From contig NC_088868.1 of NCBI RefSeq assembly GCF_032884065.1, forward strand, positions 9,500,234-9,564,233: a stretch of DNA of 64,000 bases. Reading direction: 5' to 3'. Positions 1-12,166 of the stretch are shown here, piece by piece. The position numbers and the translations under genes were made by a program. Each line of letters starts with the position of its first letter. Within the stretch, counting starts at the first letter, position 1. The notes beneath the pieces are model-generated. The model searched no databases. It saw only the letters and a list, made by a program, of their open reading frames with translations, and had not been told where the DNA came from. This DNA is from Artemia franciscana. Its lineage: Eukaryota; Arthropoda; Branchiopoda; Anostraca; Artemiidae.

Positions 1-357
1 ATGGAATGGAGCCCTAAACATATGGACTATGAAAACCTTTATAATACCATGATTTGGAGGATACTATCTAAATAATAACCTATTGGATGGAAGAATAATC
101 CCCTGTCCCACTTACTAGAGCAATTAAATTGTGGGCGTGTTTCCAACCCTTTCCAAACGAGAGCACACGAGCATCCCAATGCTATTGATTTTTGTTCTAT
201 CAGATGCACCTGGTTTATAAAGCGTTATTAATTTTCTAGTGTGACCTAGACAGGCTAAGATACATAGCAGATGTTATATAGCATTGGCATTAGATATTTC
301 ACTGCGTAAATGATCATGTACTAAAGTTATACCTTGGAACAAGTAATATAAAGAATA
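1..357. repeat. Dispersed/duplicated repeat, copy 1
   Basis: This stretch recurs at about 820-1176 in the same orientation with scattered substitutions. Shared landmarks include the 'atggaatgga' start, 'aatcccctgtcccacttact' and 'agatatttcactgcgtaaat'. No ORF or RT motif is visible. It is most likely a non-autonomous interspersed repeat or a local direct duplication. The copy may begin left of the window. Confidence 0.7.
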
Positions 358-819
358 AAAGCTTTGGAGCATACAACTTTTAGTAATTAAACATATCATT
401 ATTAATGGAACTCTTTAAGACGTTTTTCAAGACATTTCAAGCCGTTTTAAGAATTTTCTTCGAGACATTCTTTAAGACGTTTCAAGACATTTTTCTTCAA
501 TACTTTTCAGGACTTCTTTAGTTGTTATGCAATAGTGAAGTGATTCCTTATGCTAAGGATGACGCGATCTCGCGTGACATGCTGGACTTCAGGGGCCTGT
601 GGGGGATCCCCGCTAGTAAGTGAGGACACAAACGTGGGACGTTCTGTAATGACGATGTACACGGATGTCAATCTTCAAGAGATTTTTTTTCTTTCAATGT
701 GTTTTTTCTTTGGGATTTCACCTTCTTTCGAGGCTTTTTATATTTCATTTTCTTCCATAGAATTTTATAATCTAAACTTTTTTCGTCCCCGTTAGGATTC
801 GAAAGGGATAGGGCTGCCA
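358..819. other. Non-coding spacer with short CAAGACATTT-like repeats
   Basis: At 415-515 a short 'ttcaagacattt' type motif is repeated several times. An inverted equivalent lies at 3390-3500 and 10720-10830. The 81-codon ORF here has no recognisable domain and I do not call it a gene. Confidence 0.4.
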
Positions 820-1176
820 TGGAATGGAACGCTAGACAGGTGGACTATGAAAGACTAATATTATAATTTGAGGGATACTTTCTAAATAATAGCCTATTGT
901 ATGCAAGGATAATCCCCTGTCCCACTTACTAGAACAATTAAATTGTTCGCATGTTTCCAACCCTTTCCAAATGAGAGCAAACAAGCATCCCAATGATATT
1001 GATTTTTGTTCTATCCGATGCAACCTGATTGTTAAAGCGTTATTAATTATCTATTGCGACCTAGACAGGTTAAGTTACATAGCAGATGTTACATAGCATT
1101 GACATTAGATATTTCACTGCGTAAATGATTACGTATTAAAGTTTTATCCTAGAACAAGAAATTTAAAGAATGAAGG
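820..1176. repeat. Dispersed/duplicated repeat, copy 2
   Basis: This is the second copy of the repeat at 1-357, offset by about 820 bases in direct orientation. It carries single-base changes and small indels. The order of landmarks is collinear, so the two copies are homologous over their full length. Confidence 0.7.
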
Positions 1177-1544
1177 TTTTTGTACATGATAATTTTATTA
1201 ATAAAAACTAATTTAAAAGCATTGTCAAAACACAGAAAAAGCAGTTAAAACTCAACAAACAAAAAAACAAAACGTGAAAAAAAGCATATAAAGGATATAA
1301 TAAAAGCAAAAAGAACTCTGAATTAAAGAAACATGGGAACCCTAGCAAGTAATTCCATGGGGGAGAGTTGTTGTTAGTGGTAAAGTTTTATTTACGCTTT
1401 AGTTCCCGTTTTAAAAAACTCCTATAAACAAAAATAAAGAATTTTGCATTTTTTTTTTGGTAGAAAAAGATCACGGATGCGTGTGTGCCGCGGGAAAGTC
1501 TTTTTTGGCTAAAATAAATATCTACTGTTATTTTGCAGGACTAA
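1177..1544. other. A-rich non-coding stretch
   Basis: The stretch is dominated by A-rich and T-rich runs. No coding, RNA or repeat signal was recognised. Confidence 0.3.
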
Positions 1545-2165
1545 CTGCACATTCAGGAACGAATGTATTATTGTACGGCATTCTTGTCTCGGAAAATCGA
1601 GCAACAATATGCGTACAGTTTTCTGATAATTCTAAATCAATTAACTATATCAGAATTTTTACACAATAGCTTTTTTTACTTCTTTGGACAAAATTGTTGT
1701 TTGTACCGCAAAATGGCTGAAAACAGCGCTTTGCTGAGGGACAGTCATTTTGGCTGAATAATTGTCCATGTTAGCTATTATTTTGTAGGACTACACGCAT
1801 CTTTAGAAACAAATACGCTACCGTACGGCATTACTGCCTCTCAACTCGAGGCTCAATATTTCTATAGATTTACGATAATTCTAAATCAATCGACTGTCTC
1901 AGATTTTTCACACAATAGCCTTCGGGAGTTCTTTTGGCTAGAATTGTTGTATTGCACCAAAAAATGGCTGAAAACACCTGCACATTTTAAAAACGAATGC
2001 GCTACAGCAGGGCATTACTGCCTCTGAAACTCGAGGCTCAATGTGCGTATAGTTTATTCGATCATTCTAAATCAATTAACTATCTCTAAAGGCTATAAAT
2101 CAATAGCCTTTCGGCCTTTTTCGACTAGATTGTTGTTTTGCACCACAAAATACCTGAAAATTTTT
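1545..2165. repeat. Three tandem degenerate units (176-258 bp spacing)
   Basis: The motif 'ggcatt' plus 'ctgcctc' or a variant, followed by 'gataattctaaatcaatt' and 'cacaatagc', occurs three times, near 1576, 1834 and 2010. The units differ in length and are diverged. Short ORFs in this block are by-products of the repeat. Confidence 0.55.
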
Positions 2166-2800
2166 TTTTCTTCGTGAAACATGATGCAAGCTGATTTTCG
2201 TTCGTGAAACTTAATGTATGTGGCTTTTTCTTCAAGAAACTTAATGTAACTTGATTTATGTCTTCGAGAAACCTGATGAATTTTCATTTCTTCTTCCTGA
2301 AACTTGTTGTATGTTGATTTATTAAGTGAGACTTAATGTATCATGACATTTTTCTTCGTGACACTTGTTGCATGTTAGCTTTTTGTACGAGAACCATGAT
2401 GCATAGTGATTTTTGTTCGTGACAATAGTTGCATGTGGATTATTTCTTCAGGAAACTTAATGTATCCTGATTTATGTCTTCGAGAAACAAGCTATATTTT
2501 TATTTCTTCTTCACTAAACTTGTTACATGTTGATTTTTCTCTTGTGAAGTTTGTACATTGATTTTTCTCCTCGTGAATCCGGTTTCCATGTGGATTCTTC
2601 TTCAAGAAACCTAATGTATCTTGATTTATGTCTTTGAGAAACTTAGTATTTTTTACTTTTTCTTCATGAAACTTTATATATGTTGGTTTTTCTCTTTGTA
2701 AACCTTGTGTATTCATTTTTCTCCTCGTGAAACCGGTTTTGTTCGCGTAACTTAATTTATCTTGAAATAACTTTTCTCTTCGTGAACCCTTGCACGCCTT
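2160..2800. repeat. Imperfect ~60-bp tandem repeat, left arm of an inverted repeat
   Basis: Units of the type 'cttcgtgaaacttgttgcat' recur roughly every 55-65 bases, and the series is mirrored in reverse complement at 2995-3160. Read on the minus strand it stays open for over 100 codons (2492-2851), giving a repetitive K/E/F-rich peptide. It looks like a repeat artefact. The same structure is present in the second duplicon at about 9605-10150. Confidence 0.65.
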
Positions 2801-3010
2801 TTTCTTATATGCTAGTAGGTTGAATTGGCCTAATAGATCTAACCAAGACACTGTAGGTTAGATATACATTGTGGGATACCTACACACGTATTATATTAGA
2901 TGGCGCACCATCTAACCTAAACAACCGTGTGTAGGTTAAGTCAGTTAGATTAGGTTAACCTAGACTACCAGCATATAAGAAAAAGGCGTATAAGTTTCAC
3001 GAAGAGAACA
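2780..3010. repeat. Nested palindromic core (copy 1)
   Basis: The centre of the inverted repeat contains a short stem TTAGATGG-cgca-CCATCTAA inside a second stem CCTACACACG/CGTGTGTAGG. These sit inside an outer pair, 'cttatatgctag' and 'accagcatataag'. Such nesting could extrude as a cruciform and resembles the centre of a foldback or MITE-type element. No coding signal is seen. Confidence 0.7.
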
Positions 3011-3159
3011 GCCAACATGCAAAAAGTTTCATGAAGAAGAAATAAAAATACAACAAGTTTCTCGAAGAGATGAATCAAGATAAATTTAGTTTCTTCAAGA
3101 AATAATCCACATGCAGCAAGTTTCATGAACAAAAATCAGCGTCATATTTCACGAAAGCA

Positions 3160-4833
3160 AAATGTTATGTACGGAGATCAAAAAATTATGCCACTGGACA
3201 TCGGCATACGTAGAACAGACATATTGTACAGCCATTTCATGTCGGCATATAAGTGCTAAGGCCATACATACATGCAGGGAACCTATATACCCCCCCCCCC
3301 AAAAAAAAAAAAAGTAAGAGACGATCAAGTCCAATACTAAGAAAAATAGTAAAATACTAAAATAGCACATAACTTCTAAAAATAGTGAACGTCTTTAAGA
3401 AAAACATCTTGAAGGAAAATATCTTAAAAACACCTTGAAACATCATCAAAAATGTCTTAGAAACATATTGAAAATGTCTTGAAGAAACAACGTCTTGATT
3501 TGAAAAAAAAGTGAGATAGTTAGTATTCAATTTTTGAAAATAAAATGTTTTGAAATCAATTACGAACTGAGACCAAAACACAAAGCACACTATTTGGAAC
3601 ACGATTTGGAATATTCGGCGCGTCCGAAACTCCTGTATAGGAAACTTAAAGTATCTTTGCATGAATAACAAAGAAAATGTGTTGGCTTAGAAAACAAGAT
3701 AATTTGCTTTAACTACGATATTCTGCATCGATGGCATTTTTTTCCCATTTTTTCTTTCTCCTCTACTAAAAGAAATGGGCTTTTTCTTGTTTGTGTAACA
3801 CAGCACTGGACTATAATACAATGCTGTTTAATTGCTCATTTTAAAGAATTACAGTAGAAACGAACTGCAGCTTGTAGTAACTGAAAAGAGTGTAGGGGTG
3901 TGTAGAGAAATTATAAATTTATAGCTACAGCTATATCTACAACCTAGTAGAACGCAAACTGGAGCCCATAGTAACCAAAACCAGAAGTCATATTTTACTA
4001 TCTATACTATCCATATTTTTTCTGTAGTGCTTTATCTTTTCTGAAGTTCTTCCTACATAGTAACCAATACCAAAAGTTATATTCTATGATACTATCTATG
4101 TTTTTTCTGTAGTTATGTGTTTCCAAGTAATTGTTTCGATTGGTTAGATACTTTTCTCAGTTTTATGCAATTTTGAAAAAAAATGAAATACAATATTTTT
4201 CTTCATTCACTTCTTACTTTATACAAGTTTCTACTGCAATTTCTTCTTCGAAAAATAATTTGTCAAAAAAATATATAGCCTACAACTAAGAACTAAAGGA
4301 AAAAAAGCCAAAACAAAAAGTATAAAATACATTCACTATAAGTTATTAATCTCCAAAATTTGCTCCAAGTTTAATTCCTAAGGATTTCTCTAGAGATAAT
4401 GTAATCCTTCAGATAATCATGGCTGCGGCTCTAGCTGCAACCTAGTAAAAGGCGAACCGCAGTCCATAGTTACCAAAAGTTCAAAAAGCGCTTTAAATAT
4501 GAAAAACACGTCTACAAATGTCGTTATTCTAAAAGAAAAAAATCTCGAGCAGCATACACATACCATTTTCATTTCATATTCCAAAAACATCATTACTGAA
4601 TTTCTTTTGTTTAAGGTACACGCAATGTCTTTTTAAGACATGAAAAAAATTAATTCAGTTTAGAATGGCTGAAGTTATTATGTAAACTACAAAAATATTT
4701 ATGGCGACTGAGCAATAATTTTAATGTTTTAGTTAAAACTCTAAAACACCTGGAAAATTTAAATTAGTTTATTTTATTGTTTAATAAAAACAACTTGATA
4801 CGTGGTTAAGCTTACAAATTTGAACCCTCAAAG
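3160..4833. other. Upstream flank of zinc-finger ORF 1, composed of repeat fragments
   Basis: About 3590-3880 matches the ~400-bp repeat family in reverse orientation ('tgtttaattgctcatttt'). About 3880-4520 holds several fragments around 'cctagtag', 'gcagtccatagt' and 'taaccaaaa', apparently another interspersed family. No obvious promoter can be assigned. A 13-base A run after a 10-base C run occurs near 3291-3313. Confidence 0.5.
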
Positions 4834-5760
4834 ATGAATTCAATGAATGAAGAAGAAGCCTTTGATCATGCGATCATTTTTGCAAATGAAACTGATCAGT
4901 CCAATCGGTTTCTAACGGACTCTACTGAAACTGAGCTGTCGAATACAGATATCTCACCAGTGGACATTCTCGATGAAAATCCAGCCACAAGAAAAACGAC
5001 AAATCAGCTGAAGAAACTACCAGACGAAAAAGAAGAGGACGCACCAAATCGAAAGAATGAAACAGCTTTTCAAAATGAAGAGAAACGATCTATATGCGAT
5101 AATCTTAAGAATACTCTCGCCTTACACATGAGAGCCCACACCGGTAAAAAGAAATTCAAGTGTGACGTATGCAAGCGGAGCTTTAATTCCAAATATAATC
5201 TTTCCATACACATGAGAATCCACACCGGTGAAAAGCCATACAAGTGCAATACATGTAACATGAGCTTTTCTCAAAATCCCACTCTTATCAGACATGTGAG
5301 GATCCACACTGGTGAGAAGCCATACAAGTGTGACGTATGCAAGCGGAGCTTTAATTCCAAATATAATCTTTCCATACACATGAGAATCCACACCGGTGAA
5401 AAGCCATACAAGTGCAATACATGTAACATGAGCTTTTCTAAAAATCCCACTCTTATCAGACATGTGAGGATCCACACTGGTGAGAAGCCATACAAGTGTG
5501 ACGTATGCATGCACAGTTATACTAGTAAGAGTAATCTTGCTAACCACTTGAGAACCCACACTGGTGAAAAGCCATTTATGTGTGACGTATGCGGGCGGTG
5601 TTTTACTGCTAAGGATTATCTTGCCGTACATCTGAGAACCCATACCGGTGAGAAGCCATACAAGTGCAATACATGTAATAAGAGCTTCTCTCAAACTAGT
5701 AATCTCAATAGACATGTGAGGATCCACACTGTTGAGAAGCCACCCGGCTTGCAGCGGTAA
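4834..5760 (+). CDS. C2H2 zinc-finger protein, 7 fingers (paralogue 1)
   Basis: This is a 308-residue single-exon ORF. Residues 1-105 are acidic and Glu/Asp/Asn-rich with no recognised domain, ending in a half finger that keeps LALHMRAH but lacks the CxxC. Seven canonical C2H2 fingers follow, each 28 residues with a TGEKP linker, starting at Cys 110, 138, 166, 194, 222, 250 and 278. Helix contact residues (-1,2,3,6) read SYNI, QPTR, SYNI, QPTR, SSNN, ADYV and QSNR. This architecture is typical of nuclear DNA-binding regulators, but the target is unknown. Fingers 1-2 and 3-4 are an almost exact 168-bp tandem duplication. The tail after the last HTVEK is short, and with the stop codon it resembles the flanking repeat. 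The ATG is the first in frame and is conserved in paralogue 2. An upstream non-coding exon cannot be excluded, and expression is unproven. Confidence 0.85.
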   Translation: MNSMNEEEAFDHAIIFANETDQSNRFLTDSTETELSNTDISPVDILDENPATRKTTNQLKKLPDEKEEDAPNRKNETAFQNEEKRSICDNLKNTLALHMRAHTGKKKFKCDVCKRSFNSKYNLSIHMRIHTGEKPYKCNTCNMSFSQNPTLIRHVRIHTGEKPYKCDVCKRSFNSKYNLSIHMRIHTGEKPYKCNTCNMSFSKNPTLIRHVRIHTGEKPYKCDVCMHSYTSKSNLANHLRTHTGEKPFMCDVCGRCFTAKDYLAVHLRTHTGEKPYKCNTCNKSFSQTSNLNRHVRIHTVEKPPGLQR

Positions 5761-6104
5761 CTAGCCTGATTAACCTAGTTAGAGACAATCATGTCCCATA
5801 GTAGGAAATACAGCTACCCGTAACTCGTAAAACTAGGGTCAGATCAAAAAATGAAGTACACTACTAGAACCGCCTTATCCGATATCTGCTATATAGGAAA
5901 TTATCTGTCCCTTGGCTTGAATAACGAGGAAAATTCATTGACTTGAAAAAATAAGGAAAGTAGCTCCAAGCATGATATATTCTGCATAAACGACATCTTT
6001 AATTTTTCCGTTTTTTCGTTGCAGCTTGCAGGGCGCTGGAAAATCATAGAGTTCTTTAATGGCTCATTTGCAACAACATTGCTCCATTTAGTGCCCTTTG
6101 TAAT
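5740..6104 (-). repeat. ~400-bp repeat family, inverted copy abutting the zinc-finger stop codon
   Basis: Read on the minus strand, this matches the units at 8090-9600 and 15420-18075: 'tgggacatgattgtctct', then 'aggttgctagctac' and 'tgcaac'. The match begins within the last codons of the zinc-finger ORF. The copy ends in the AT-only tract. Confidence 0.7.
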
Positions 6105-6345
6105 TAAATAAAAATTAAATATTTGGAATTAAATTAAATATTAATTAAATATAATTAAATATATAGTATTTATTAAATATAATTATAATTAAATATTATT
6201 AATAAATAATAATTAATTAATTATTAATTAATTATATTAATTACTAAATTATTAATTAATTATTATTAATTATAATTAATAAATATAATTTTAAAATAAA
6301 TATAATTAAATTAAATATAAATATTTGTAATTAAATTAATAGTTT
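6105..6345. repeat. AT-only low-complexity tract (copy 1)
   Basis: Roughly 240 bases are built almost entirely of A and T from 'aattaaat' and 'ttaatta' words, with almost no G or C. The same tract sits at about 13508-13750 in the other duplicon with small indels, as expected for slippage. Confidence 0.85.
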
Positions 6346-6720
6346 TCAAAAATAGAATCATTTTTTACAAAAAGCTACATTTTTGTATGATCACGTCCCA
6401 TATTAAGAAATCATAGAGCCCATAGTTCCTACAAATAGACTCAGATCAAAACGCAAATTATACTATTAGAATCGCCTTCTCCAAAACCCCTGGGTAGGAA
6501 ATGTTCAGCTCCTTTGCTTGAATAAATAAGAAGATCCATTGGCCTGAAAAACATGAAAATTTCCTTCAACTACATTATTCTGGATCGACGGCATCTTTTT
6601 TCGTCATTGCTAGCGGGGCACTGGAAAATCATAGAGAACTGTTTAATGGCTAATTTTAAAAGAGATTGATGACCTTTTGTAATTAACAGAAACAAATTTT
6701 AAAATAGAGTTAAATTTTTA
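6346..6720 (-). repeat. ~400-bp repeat family, second inverted copy (copy 1 duplicon)
   Basis: Landmarks in reverse orientation are 'ataagaagatccattggcct', 'gacggcatctttt', 'gcactggaaaatcatagag' and 'ctgtttaatggct'. They match the reverse complement of the direct array units further right. Confidence 0.65.
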
Positions 6721-7624
6721 TGAAACACTAGATTTTCATGCACAAGATTGATGAATGACGTCTTTGAGTAGTAAAAAAAATAATCTTATTTAGAACTTCG
6801 TATGCAAGATGATGTTTTTATAGTAAAAAGAAGATCATTAAAAGAACAAACCATTGCATATATTCGACTTAGTTAGCCGCCTGATCCTTCGTGATTCGTC
6901 TTTTACTATTCCAAAGATTTACTGTTTGTAAACAGGTATATATCTAAGCAAGGTTTTAACGGTAAACTTGTTTATAGAAAAGAAAGAACTCTAGTCCATA
7001 TTGACTAACATATTTAATACAAAAACCAACTTGAGAGACTGATGAATCAATGCCTCATTACCCATAATAATAGGAGTGAACGAAGTGAAATCTTCCGTGA
7101 TGTTTACGACAGTGCCTCTTCAATTCCTAAATTTCTTTAGAACCTAGAACAGCGCGCTGGGTCGTAACCTCACCATCCTTTGGTAAGTTTTGATCATCAA
7201 CATCTGGGCTAAAGAATCGCCGTGCTTCTAGTGCGCTAAGCTCCTCTTGCCAGTAAATGTTATAAAAATGACTTATTATGTATTCTATCGAATTTTTTCA
7301 ATATCCACAATGGCCTAGGGATAAAGTTTTAGAAGATTGGCTTTTTACTTTTTTTGAAACTAGTTGTTTTAAAATCTAAGAAAAATGATTGATATAGTTC
7401 ATTATAAATACTGTAATAGAGTATTAAACAAATACTGTAGTAGAACATTTTTCTATAGCACTGTAGCAGCTGATTTTATTATAACATTTGTAATTAAAAA
7501 AAACAATATTTTTACAAAGAACTGCATTTTCACTTACTAGATAATGAATGGCATCATAGTTTTATTAGAACTACGACGTAAATATAAAAACTCTATTGCA
7601 TGTAGCTAAGGAAGAGAGGTAAGA
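6721..7624. other. Spacer without recognised genes
   Basis: I see no coding or RNA signal. The stretch is duplicated with the rest of the unit at 14131-14969. Confidence 0.4.
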
Positions 7625-7996
7625 ATGAGGCATTTCTTTACAGCCTTTAAACTATTGTCTGGCTTGGTCTCACTAAGTGAAACAGCATCCAGTCAAAGGA
7701 AGAAATATTTCTTGCGAATTCAAGCTTACGGAAGCAAGCATGTTGTGCATAATCATACCTTTGCTTTGAAAACAGCTCGCACCAATGGCCATTCATCTTG
7801 GAATCTTGGAATCAAGGTCCCACATCAGGGTCAGTATTCCCCTTCTGCGCAACCCTTTACTGGAGCCTTTAATCATACGAAAATCTATTCAAATGGATCG
7901 GCCCAGGGTGAGACAGATTTTCAGCACGTTCCAAGCCATAAAGGCATTAAATATGATGATACTGCTGATTTACTGTCAGCCAAGGCTTCTTTGTGA
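7625..7996 (+). pseudogene. Retrotransposon RNase H fragment (copy 1)
   Basis: This 123-codon ORF ends in a stretch resembling the end of the RNase H domain found in many non-LTR retrotransposons: 'KIYSNGS' (compare IYTDGS), then 'HVPSHKGI' and 'DTADLLSAKASL' (compare VPSHxGIxGNExAD.LAK.A). The distance between the two motifs is far too short for an intact RNase H, so an internal deletion is likely. The upstream 60 residues are not recognised. Copy 2 has lost the ATG and gained an in-frame stop, so I treat this as transposon debris rather than a host gene. Confidence 0.5.
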
Positions 7997-8089
7997 AACC
8001 CAAGCCTTCCCTCTGACCTCAATTCACGTGACATTATTAGGCAACGATCTAATGTTGATCACAGTAAACTGATTTTTTTTTTTTATTTA

Positions 8090-9602
8090 ATCTTAGATTA
8101 CACACAGTGCTATATTACTATCTGTAATCATATTTAATTGGCAGCTACATTACTCCCCTCTATGCCGGGTTTGCTAAATTAAACGTTATTTTTATTAATT
8201 ACAAAAGTTTTTCAATACATTCATTTCCTTTAAAATGAGCCATTAAACAACTCTCTATGTTTCAGTGCTTTGCTAGCTGCAGAGAAAGAACGGAAAGAAA
8301 GACATGAAGACGCTGTTGATGCAGAATGTTGTGATGCTGCCCATTTTTCTTGTTTTTCAAGCCAGTAGATTTTCCTCAATATTCAAGTGGAGGGACGGTA
8401 AGTTTTATGCATAGGATTTTTAAACCAAGTGGATTCGATAATAAACTTCATGTTTTGATCTCACACTATTTTTCGAAGTTAATATTGGTTGTTGTATGTT
8501 TTACTATGGGACGTGATTGTCTCTTACTAGGTTACAAGCTACCTGCTCCAACTACAGTGTTATAGAAAAATAAAGTTTTTTGTAGAAAAAAAGTGATTCT
8601 ATTTTTTTTTACAAGATGTTTTTAAATACATCTATTTCCTTTCAAATGAGCCATTAAACAACTCTCAGTGATGTTGCCATGCCCTCATACCTTGGGAGAA
8701 AGAAAAAAGATGCTGTTGATGAAGAATAATGTGGTTTCAGCGACTTTTCTTGTTTTTATGCCAATGGATTTTCCTCAATATTGAAGCCAAGGGATGGTAA
8801 GTTTTACATATAGGGTTTTTGGACCAGGCAGTTTAATAGTATACTTCTTGTTTTGGTCTAACACTATATTTAGGAGTTATTACCGGATGTTGTATTTTTG
8901 GCTATGGGACATGATTGTCTCTTAGTAGGTTAGCTACCTATTGCAACTACAACTTGTAAAAAGGTGATTCAATTTTATTTTATTTTAATTACCAAATGTT
9001 TTTAAACACATCTATTTCCTTTCAAATAAGCCATTAAATAGCTCTCTGTGATGTTGCCGTGCCCTCATAGCTTAGAAGAAAGAAAAGAAAAAAGATGCTG
9101 TTGATGAAGAATATTATGGTTGCGGCCACTTTTCTTGTTTTTCAAGCCAGTAGATTTTACTCAATATTCAAGCCAAGGGACGGTAAGTTTAATATATTGG
9201 GTTTTTGGATCAAGAAGTTTTAAAAGTATACTTGTTTTTTGACCTGACACTATTTTTAGGAGTTATTATGGTTGTTGTGGTTTTTGTTATGCGATGTGAA
9301 TGTCTCTGACGAGGTTGGTAGCTACCTACTGCAACTACAGTATTATAGAAAAATGCAGTTTTTTGTAAAAACAACTGATTCTATTATTCTTAATTTGTTT
9401 ATTACTGGATGTTTTTAAAAATATCTGTTTCCTTTCAAATGAGCCATTAAACAACTTTCTGTGGAGTTGCTGTTCCCTCCTAGCTTAGGAGAAAGAACAG
9501 AAAAAAATGCTGTTGATGAAGAATATTGTGGTTGCAGGCACTTGTCTTATTTTTCAAGCCAGTAGATTTTCCTCAATATTCAAGCCAAGGGATGGTAAGT
9601 TT
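8090..9602 (+). repeat. Direct tandem array of the ~400-bp repeat, 4 units
   Basis: The landmark 'gagccattaa' (or a close variant) recurs at about 8237, 8648, 9028 and 9441. Each unit contains 'gatgctgttgatgaagaat', 'tttcaagccagtagattttc', 'caagccaagggacggtaag', 'gattgtctcttactaggt' and 'ctgcaactacagt'. The period is 380-410 bases. The last unit is cut by the duplication junction. It shows no coding capacity, so it is probably a non-autonomous element amplified in tandem. Confidence 0.8.
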
Positions 9603-10139
9603 GGTTTATGTTTTCGAGAAACCTGAAAAATTTTCATTTCTTCTTCATGAAACTTGTCATATGTTGATTTATTAAGTGAGACTTAATGTATCATGACATT
9701 TTTCTTCGTGACACTTGTTGCATGTTAGCTTTTTGTACAAGAACCATGACGCATAGTGATTTTTGTTCGTGACAATAGTTGCATGTGGATTATTTCTTCA
9801 GGAAACTTAATGTATCCTGATTTATGTCTTCGAGAAACAAGCTATATTTTTATTTCTTCTTCACTAAACTTGTTACATGTTGATTTTTCTCTTGTGAAGT
9901 TTGTACATTGATTTTTCTCCTCGTGAATCCAGTTTCCATGTGGATTCTTCTTCAAGAAACCTAATGTATCTTGATTCATGTCTTTGATAAACTTGGTATA
10001 TTTTACTTTTTCTTCATGAAACTTTATATATGTTGGTTTTTCTCTTTGTAAACCTTGTGTATTCATTTTTCTCCTCGTGAAACCGGTTTTGTTCGGGTAA
10101 CTTAATTTATCTTGAAATAACTTTTCTCTTCGTGAAACT

Positions 10140-10335
10140 TGCACGCTTTTTTCTTATATGCTAGTAGGTTGAATTGGCCTAATAGATCTAACCAAGACAC
10201 TTTAGGTTAGATATACATTGTGGGATACCTACACACGTATTATGTTAGATGGCGCACCATCTAACCTAAACAACCGTGTGTAGGTTAAGTCAGTTAGATT
10301 AGATTAACCCTAGACTACCAGCATGTAAGAAAAAG
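10140..10335. repeat. Nested palindromic core (copy 2)
   Basis: The inner stem is one base pair longer than in copy 1: GTTAGATGG-cgca-CCATCTAAC, inside CCTACACACG/CGTGTGTAGG. Both copies keep the nested symmetry. Confidence 0.7.
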
Positions 10336-12166
10336 GCGTATAAGTTTCACGAAGAGAAAAGCCAACATGCAAAAAGTTTCAAGAAGAAGAAATAAAAATA
10401 TAACAAGTTTCTCGAAGAGATGAATCAAGATAAATTTAGTTTCTTCAAGAAATAATCCACATGCAGCAAGTTTAATGAACAAAAATCAGCGTCATATTTC
10501 ACGAAAGCAAAATGTTATGTACGGAGATCAAAAAATTATGCCACTGGACATCGGCATACGTAGAACAGACATAATGTACAGCCATTTCATGTCGGCATAT
10601 AAGTGCTAAGGCCATGCATACATGCAGGGAACCTATATACCCCCCCCCCAAAAAAGTAAGAGACGATCAAGTCCAATACTAAGAAATAAAATAGCACATG
10701 ACTTCTAAAAATAGTGAACGTCTTTAAGAAAAACGTCTTGAAGGAAAATATCTTAAAAACACCTTGAAACATCATGAAAAATGTCTTAGAAACATATTGA
10801 AAATGTCTTGAAGAAACAGCGTCTTGATTTGAAAAAAAAGTGAGATAGTTAGTATCCAATTTTTGAAAATAAAATGTTTTGAAATCAATTACGAACTGAG
10901 ACCAAAACACAAAGCACACGATTTGGAATATTCGGCGCGTCCGAAACTCCTGTATAGGAAACTTAGAGTATCTTTGCATGAATAACAAAGAAAATGTGTT
11001 GGCTTGAAAAACAAGATAATTTGCTTTAACTACGATTATTCTGCATCGACGGCATTTTTTTCCCATTTTTTCTTTCTCCTCTACTAAAAGAAATGGGCTT
11101 TTTCTTGTTTGTGTAACACAGCACTGGACTATAATACAATGCTGTTTAATTGCTCATTTTAAAGAATTACAGTAAAAACGAACTGCAGCTTGTAGTAACT
11201 GAAAAGAGTGTAGGGGTGTGTAGAGAAATTATAAATTTATAGCTACAGCTATATCTAAAACCTAGTAGAACGCAAACTGGAGCCCATAGTAACCAAAACC
11301 AACAGTCATAGTTTACTATCTATACTATCGATATTTTTTCTGTAGTGCTTTATCTTCTCTGAAGTTCTTCCTACATAGTAACCAAAACCAAAAGTTATAT
11401 TTTATGATACTATCTATGTTTTTTCTGTAGTTCTGTGTTTCCAAGTAATTGTTTCGATTGGTTAGATACTTTTCTCAGTTTTATGCAATTTAAAAAAAAA
11501 AATGAAATACAATATTTTTCTTCATTCACTTCTTACTATATACAAGTTTCTACCGCAATTTCTTCTTCGAAAAATAATTTGTCAAAAAAATATATAGCCT
11601 ACAACTAAGAACAAAAAGAAAAAAGCATAAAACAGAAAGCATAATATACATTCATTATAAATAACAGTTATTAATCTCCAAAATTTGCTCCAAGTTTGAA
11701 CATTAATTCCTAAAGATTTCTCTAGAGCGAATGTAATCCTCCAGATAGTAATGGTTGCGGCTCTAGCTGCAACCTAGTAAAAGGCGAACCGCAGTCCATA
11801 GTTACCAAAAGTTCAAAAAGCACTTTAAATATGAAAAACACGTCAACAAATGTCGTTATTCTAAAAGAAAAAAATCTCGAGCAGCATACACATACCATTT
11901 TCATTTCATATTCCAAAAACATCATTACTGAATTTCTTTTGTTTAAGGTACACGCAATGTCTTTTTAAGACATGAAAAAAATTAATTCAGTTTAGAATGG
12001 CTGAAGTTATTATGTAAACTACAAAAATATTTATGGCGACTGAGCAATAATTTTAATGTTTTAGTTAAAACTCTACAACACCTAGAAAACTTTAAATTAG
12101 TTTGTTTTATTGTTTAATAAAAACAACTTGATACGTGGTTAAGCTTACAAGTTTGGATCCTCAAAG
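10336..12166. other. Upstream flank of zinc-finger ORF 2
   Basis: This is collinear with 3010-4833, with the same repeat fragments and minor indels. No independent gene was seen. ORFs on the minus strand here are repeat by-products. Confidence 0.5.

Larger units (their letters stand above)
2254..9602. repeat. Segmental tandem duplication, copy 1 (~7.35 kb)
   Basis: Everything from about 2254 to 9602 is repeated collinearly at 9603 to about 16930, at a nearly constant offset of 7.33-7.35 kb. Checkpoints are: 'attaagtgag' 2321 and 9671; zinc-finger ATG 4834 and 12167; 'gagccattaa' 8237 and 15576; and another 'gagccattaa' 9441 and 16771. The junction lies near 9602, where a ~400-bp repeat unit is interrupted after 'ggtaagttt' and the left-end sequence starts again. 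Differences are scattered substitutions and small indels, so the duplication looks fairly recent. Confidence 0.9.

Noticed and set aside
2492-2851. 119-codon minus-strand ORF, conserved in the second duplicon (9842-10144)
   Set aside because: The peptide is a direct read-out of the ~60-bp tandem repeat. It lacks any domain, and conservation is explained by the recent duplication.
5122-5727. 201-codon minus-strand ORF across the zinc-finger array (also 12737-13159)
   Set aside because: It is the antisense shadow of a repetitive C2H2 array, with no domain of its own. The sense strand fully explains the open frame.
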